Below are positions 51,451-53,790 of a stretch of 53,790 nucleotides of DNA, one piece after another (positions within the stretch are counted from its first letter, which is position 1; each line of letters starts with the position of its first letter). A program made the translations under genes and the position numbers. Location: the NCBI GenBank assembly GCA_020161015.1, contig JAIUOT010000048.1:1-53790 (forward strand). The letters are read 5' to 3'. The notes under the pieces are model-generated. The model was not told the origin of the DNA. It ran no database searches and saw only the letters and a program-made list of their open reading frames with translations. The stretch is from Actinomycetota bacterium (lineage in GTDB: Bacteria; Actinomycetota; Actinomycetes; Propionibacteriales; Propionibacteriaceae).

Positions 51451-52844
51451 CTGAGGTCCTCCTTGTAGATCTTCAACGCCGACCTCGGCGCCGGAGTCGG
51501 TGCTTCGGTGATCCGTGGTGTCTCGGTAGGTGCGGCCACGAGGGCGATGCGTTCGTTGATGCCGGCTCGCAGCGCCCGGCGGCGGGCGTTGCGCGCGGCC
51601 TGGATCTCCTTGAGGCTGACCTTCTGGTCGTGGTGCTCTTGGTTGACGGCCTTGCAGACGAATTCGTCGTGATCGAAGACGCGGATCTCGGTGATGTCGC
51701 GGGGGTCGTAGCGGATCACGACCGAGCGTCCGACGTAGCCGGCCAGAGTTGGGGAGACGTAGCGCAGGCCCTGGAAGCGGATGCCATCGCGGCGCACGAC
51801 GCGGGTCTTGGCGACGGTTAACAGCAGTCCGTCGAGGTCTTCCAGGCTCTCGGGCATTCGGGGCAGCCAGCCGTCGGCGATCCACGCGCTGCGCGGGGAG
51901 GTTCCGAGCTCGCTGTGCGTGCGGTCGTTGTAGGTGGCCACGAACGCCTCCAGGGCGCTATCGAGTTCGGCCAGGGACAGTTTCGGTGTCGGCCAGGGGT
52001 GCCCTTCGGTGATGTGTCCGGGCAGGGTGGCGAGTAGCTCGGTGTTGATGGTGCCGAAGAACCGCTCGATCTTGCCCCGTCCCTGGGGTCGGGCGACGGT
52101 GGAGTGGATCAGTCGGATGTGGAGGTCGACGGCGGTGTGGGCGAGCTGGTCACTGGTGAAGTCGCTGCCGTGGTCGACGTAGAGCACGTCGGGCAGGCCG
52201 CACATCGGCCAGGCCGGGTCGGTCTTGTGCCAGATCGCTTGGCGCAGCGCCAGGGCGGTGTTCATCGCCGACGGTGCGCCCAGGAAGGCTGTGTAGCCGC
52301 AGACCGCCCGGGAGCAGTCGTCGAGGATCGTTGTCAGCCATGGCCGTGCGGGCTTGCCGTCGGTGCCCACCACCAGGATGTCGAGCATGGTGTGATCGGA
52401 TTGCCACATCGCGTTGGGCAGCTCTGCTTGCCGGCGGAGCACCAGCTCGTGCTTGTCGCGGTAGGACGCTGCGCCCTCCAGGGCGAGGGTGACCATGCCG
52501 GGATCCAGGGTCCGCACGATGTCCCACACCACCGAGTAGGAGGGGACCGGCCACTTCCGGGCGGCGCAGATGCCGGTGACTTTGCGGTGGATGGTGGCGA
52601 TGGCCGGCCGCGGCTTGCTCAGTGCCAGGCCCTCGATCAGGTGGACGAGGTCGGGCGGAAGGCGGCGGGAGCCGGTGTCCGCTCGCGAGGCTGTCTCCAG
52701 TCCGGCGTAGCCGTCGGCGCGGTAGCGGGCGTGCCAGCGCTCCAGGGTCCGCAGCCCTACATCGGTCTCGCGAGCTAAGCGCGCGAGGGGCACCTGGTCC
52801 TCGACGTGGAGCCTGAGGATTCGCCACCGCGCTCGAGCGTCCAC
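51447..52844 (-). CDS. tniA: TniA-like DDE transposase (Mu/rve family)
   Basis: 465 aa. N-terminal helix-turn-helix (VPLARLARETDVGLRTLERW), catalytic aspartates in WQSDHTMLD and LYVDHGSDFTS, glutamate in GRGKIERFFGTIN, and a C-terminal Mu-type beta domain (GIRFQGLRYVSPTLAGYVG). All DDE residues are intact. The GTG at 52844 lies 7 bases after the resolvase stop; the longer frame to 52967 overlaps the resolvase. Confidence 0.92.
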   Translation of the reverse strand: MDARARWRILRLHVEDQVPLARLARETDVGLRTLERWHARYRADGYAGLETASRADTGSRRLPPDLVHLIEGLALSKPRPAIATIHRKVTGICAARKWPVPSYSVVWDIVRTLDPGMVTLALEGAASYRDKHELVLRRQAELPNAMWQSDHTMLDILVVGTDGKPARPWLTTILDDCSRAVCGYTAFLGAPSAMNTALALRQAIWHKTDPAWPMCGLPDVLYVDHGSDFTSDQLAHTAVDLHIRLIHSTVARPQGRGKIERFFGTINTELLATLPGHITEGHPWPTPKLSLAELDSALEAFVATYNDRTHSELGTSPRSAWIADGWLPRMPESLEDLDGLLLTVAKTRVVRRDGIRFQGLRYVSPTLAGYVGRSVVIRYDPRDITEIRVFDHDEFVCKAVNQEHHDQKVSLKEIQAARNARRRALRAGINERIALVAAPTETPRITEAPTPAPRSALKIYKEDLR

Positions 52845-52851
52845 GACGCAC

Positions 52852-53448
52852 CTACTGCAAGGCGTTCTCGCGCCCGCGCTCGGCGCGCTGAAGGGCGCGG
52901 TAGACCGTGGAGCGGCCCACGCTGAACAGCTCGGCCAGCTCGCCCACGGTGTGCTCGTCGGCGGCATGTAGCTGGACGAGGTGAGCTTCTTGCCGGGGGG
53001 TGAGTTTCGGTGACTTCCCGCGCAGCCGGCCCTTGGCCTTGGCGACCTTCATCCCCTCGCGGGTGCGGGCACGGATGAGGTCGGCTTCGAATTCGGCGAC
53101 CATCGCCAGCACGTTGAACAACAGTTTCCCCATCGGGTCGGTCGGGTCGTACACCGATCCGGCGATGCTCAGCTTCACTTCCCGCGCCGCGAGGTCGTCG
53201 GCGATCTGGTGGGCATCACGGACTGAACGCGCCAGCCGATCGAGCTTGGTGACCACGAACGTATCGCCGTCCCGACAGGCAGCCAGCGCCTGCCGCAGGC
53301 CCTCACGGTCGGCGTTGCGGCCCGTGAGCCCGTGATCGACGTAGATGCGCTTGGGATCGACGCCGAACGCCGCGAGTCCGTCACGCTGCGCGGTCAGGTC
53401 CTGCTCGTCGGTGGAGACTCGGGCATAGCCGACCTTCAAGGGGGACAT
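52852..53448 (-). CDS. Serine resolvase/invertase of the transposon
   Basis: 198 aa. KVGYARVSTDEQDL puts the catalytic serine at S12; TKLDRLARS and FEADLIRARTREGM complete the resolvase core, and a C-terminal helix-turn-helix (TVGELAELFSVGRSTVYRAL) binds the res site. Resolves cointegrates made by TniA. GGGGAG precedes the ATG. Leads the resolvase-tniA-tniB operon. Confidence 0.94.
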   Translation of the reverse strand: MSPLKVGYARVSTDEQDLTAQRDGLAAFGVDPKRIYVDHGLTGRNADREGLRQALAACRDGDTFVVTKLDRLARSVRDAHQIADDLAAREVKLSIAGSVYDPTDPMGKLLFNVLAMVAEFEADLIRARTREGMKVAKAKGRLRGKSPKLTPRQEAHLVQLHAADEHTVGELAELFSVGRSTVYRALQRAERGRENALQ

Positions 53449-53475
53449 GCTCCCCAGTGTGTCATATAGCCTCCC

Positions 53476-53581
53476 TTCACCGGACAGTTCACCGGACGGG
53501 TCTTACGGGACAGCCCGCCAGGCGTGCCGTCGTTCCTCTCGATAAGTAGCGGTGGTGTCCGGTGAGGGTTCCCCTTACGGG
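53476..53581. promoter_or_regulatory. Candidate res site upstream of the resolvase
   Basis: TTCACCGGAC occurs at 53476 and 53488; an inverted copy GTCCGGTGAG is at 53557-53566. TTACGGG follows the motif at 53503 and again at 53575. Repeated, inverted elements next to a resolvase gene are what a multi-subsite res would show. No transposon terminal repeat could be recognised in 53449-53641. Confidence 0.4.
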
Positions 53582-53628
53582 CATGCGATCTGGGCTGACG
53601 CCTGTGACCGAGTGTTCAGTGCGCGCTG

Positions 53629-53634
53629 TATAGT
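53629..53634 (+). promoter_or_regulatory. -10 element of the ArsR-family gene
   Basis: TATAGT seven bases before the ATG at 53642, with no ribosome-binding site between, consistent with a leaderless transcript. Confidence 0.45.
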
Positions 53635-53641
53635 TTAGTCC

Positions 53642-53790
53642 ATGCTGACCATTGCTTCGCGTCTCGACGTGATGAACCGCCTGGGTCGTGCACTGGCCGA
53701 CCCCACTCGATCCCGGATCATCTTGACCCTGCTCGACCATCCCGCTTACCCGGCGGAACTGGCCCGAGATCTGGACCTGACACGCCCGAA
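53642..53790 (+). CDS. ArsR-family metal sensor, CmtR-like (truncated by window end)
   Basis: The first 49 residues are visible. MNRLGRALADPTRSRIILTLLDHPAYPAELARDL closely follows the N terminus of CmtR, the mycobacterial cadmium/lead-responsive repressor. The metal-binding cysteines would lie beyond the window. Its place next to the transposon suggests a heavy-metal resistance cargo or neighbour. Confidence 0.75.
   Translation, partial: MLTIASRLDVMNRLGRALADPTRSRIILTLLDHPAYPAELARDLDLTRP

Noticed and set aside
53775..53782. CTGACA as the right terminal repeat matching TGTCAG at 50479
   Set aside because: It lies inside the conserved coding sequence of the ArsR gene, and six bases are expected by chance.

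Overview
The window is very GC-rich, has many GTG starts, GTGA/ATGA stop-start overlaps and several apparently leaderless genes, and carries the divisome pair Glp/SepX. That points to a high-GC actinobacterium. The saccharolytic gene content and a UDPGP-type pyrophosphorylase fit a member of the Propionibacteriales, but this is inference; no rRNA is present.

1-10 kb is a hexuronate/sugar-acid locus. LarB and LarE (nickel-pincer cofactor synthesis), 6-phosphogluconate dehydrogenase and a LarA-family Ni-dependent epimerase lie on the minus strand. A LacI regulator, uronate isomerase (UxaC), a UxuB-type reductase and a PfkB sugar-acid kinase lie on the plus strand. A NiCoT nickel permease follows at 9.7-10.8 kb. 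No mannonate dehydratase or KDPG aldolase is seen. The set can be read as glucuronate > fructuronate > mannonate > gluconate (LarA homologue as C2 epimerase) > 6-phosphogluconate > ribulose-5-phosphate, which would be a nickel-dependent bypass of the Ashwell pathway. I regard this as the most interesting system here.

10-26 kb is glycoside degradation: a HAD hydrolase and cytoplasmic GH3 with the nickel permease, a secreted GH3, then a LacI-controlled operon (regulator, lipoprotein binding protein, two permeases, GH78 alpha-L-rhamnosidase, PA14-containing GH3) with a triple operator.

26-39 kb is mostly core genome: a small unknown protein with a paralogue in the island, rhodanese, a divergent TetR/membrane-protein pair with tandem operators, an NTF2-like protein, an MFS exporter, a PfkB kinase, SepX-RimJ-Glp divergent from 5-formyl-THF cyclo-ligase, an FmdB-type protein, a SAF-domain protein, MscL, a UDP-sugar pyrophosphorylase and tRNA-Arg(CCT).

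39.4-53.8 kb, downstream of the tRNA, looks by eye lower in GC and is an accessory defence island. It holds two small unknown genes, a four-gene minus-strand operon ending in McrB-McrC, a PD-(D/E)xK nuclease-like gene with a G6 tract at its apparent start, a NACHT NTPase with an N-terminal Mrr-like domain, and a TniA/TniB/serine-resolvase transposon. The window ends inside a CmtR-like metal sensor. Domain calls come from reading motifs; no database search was possible.
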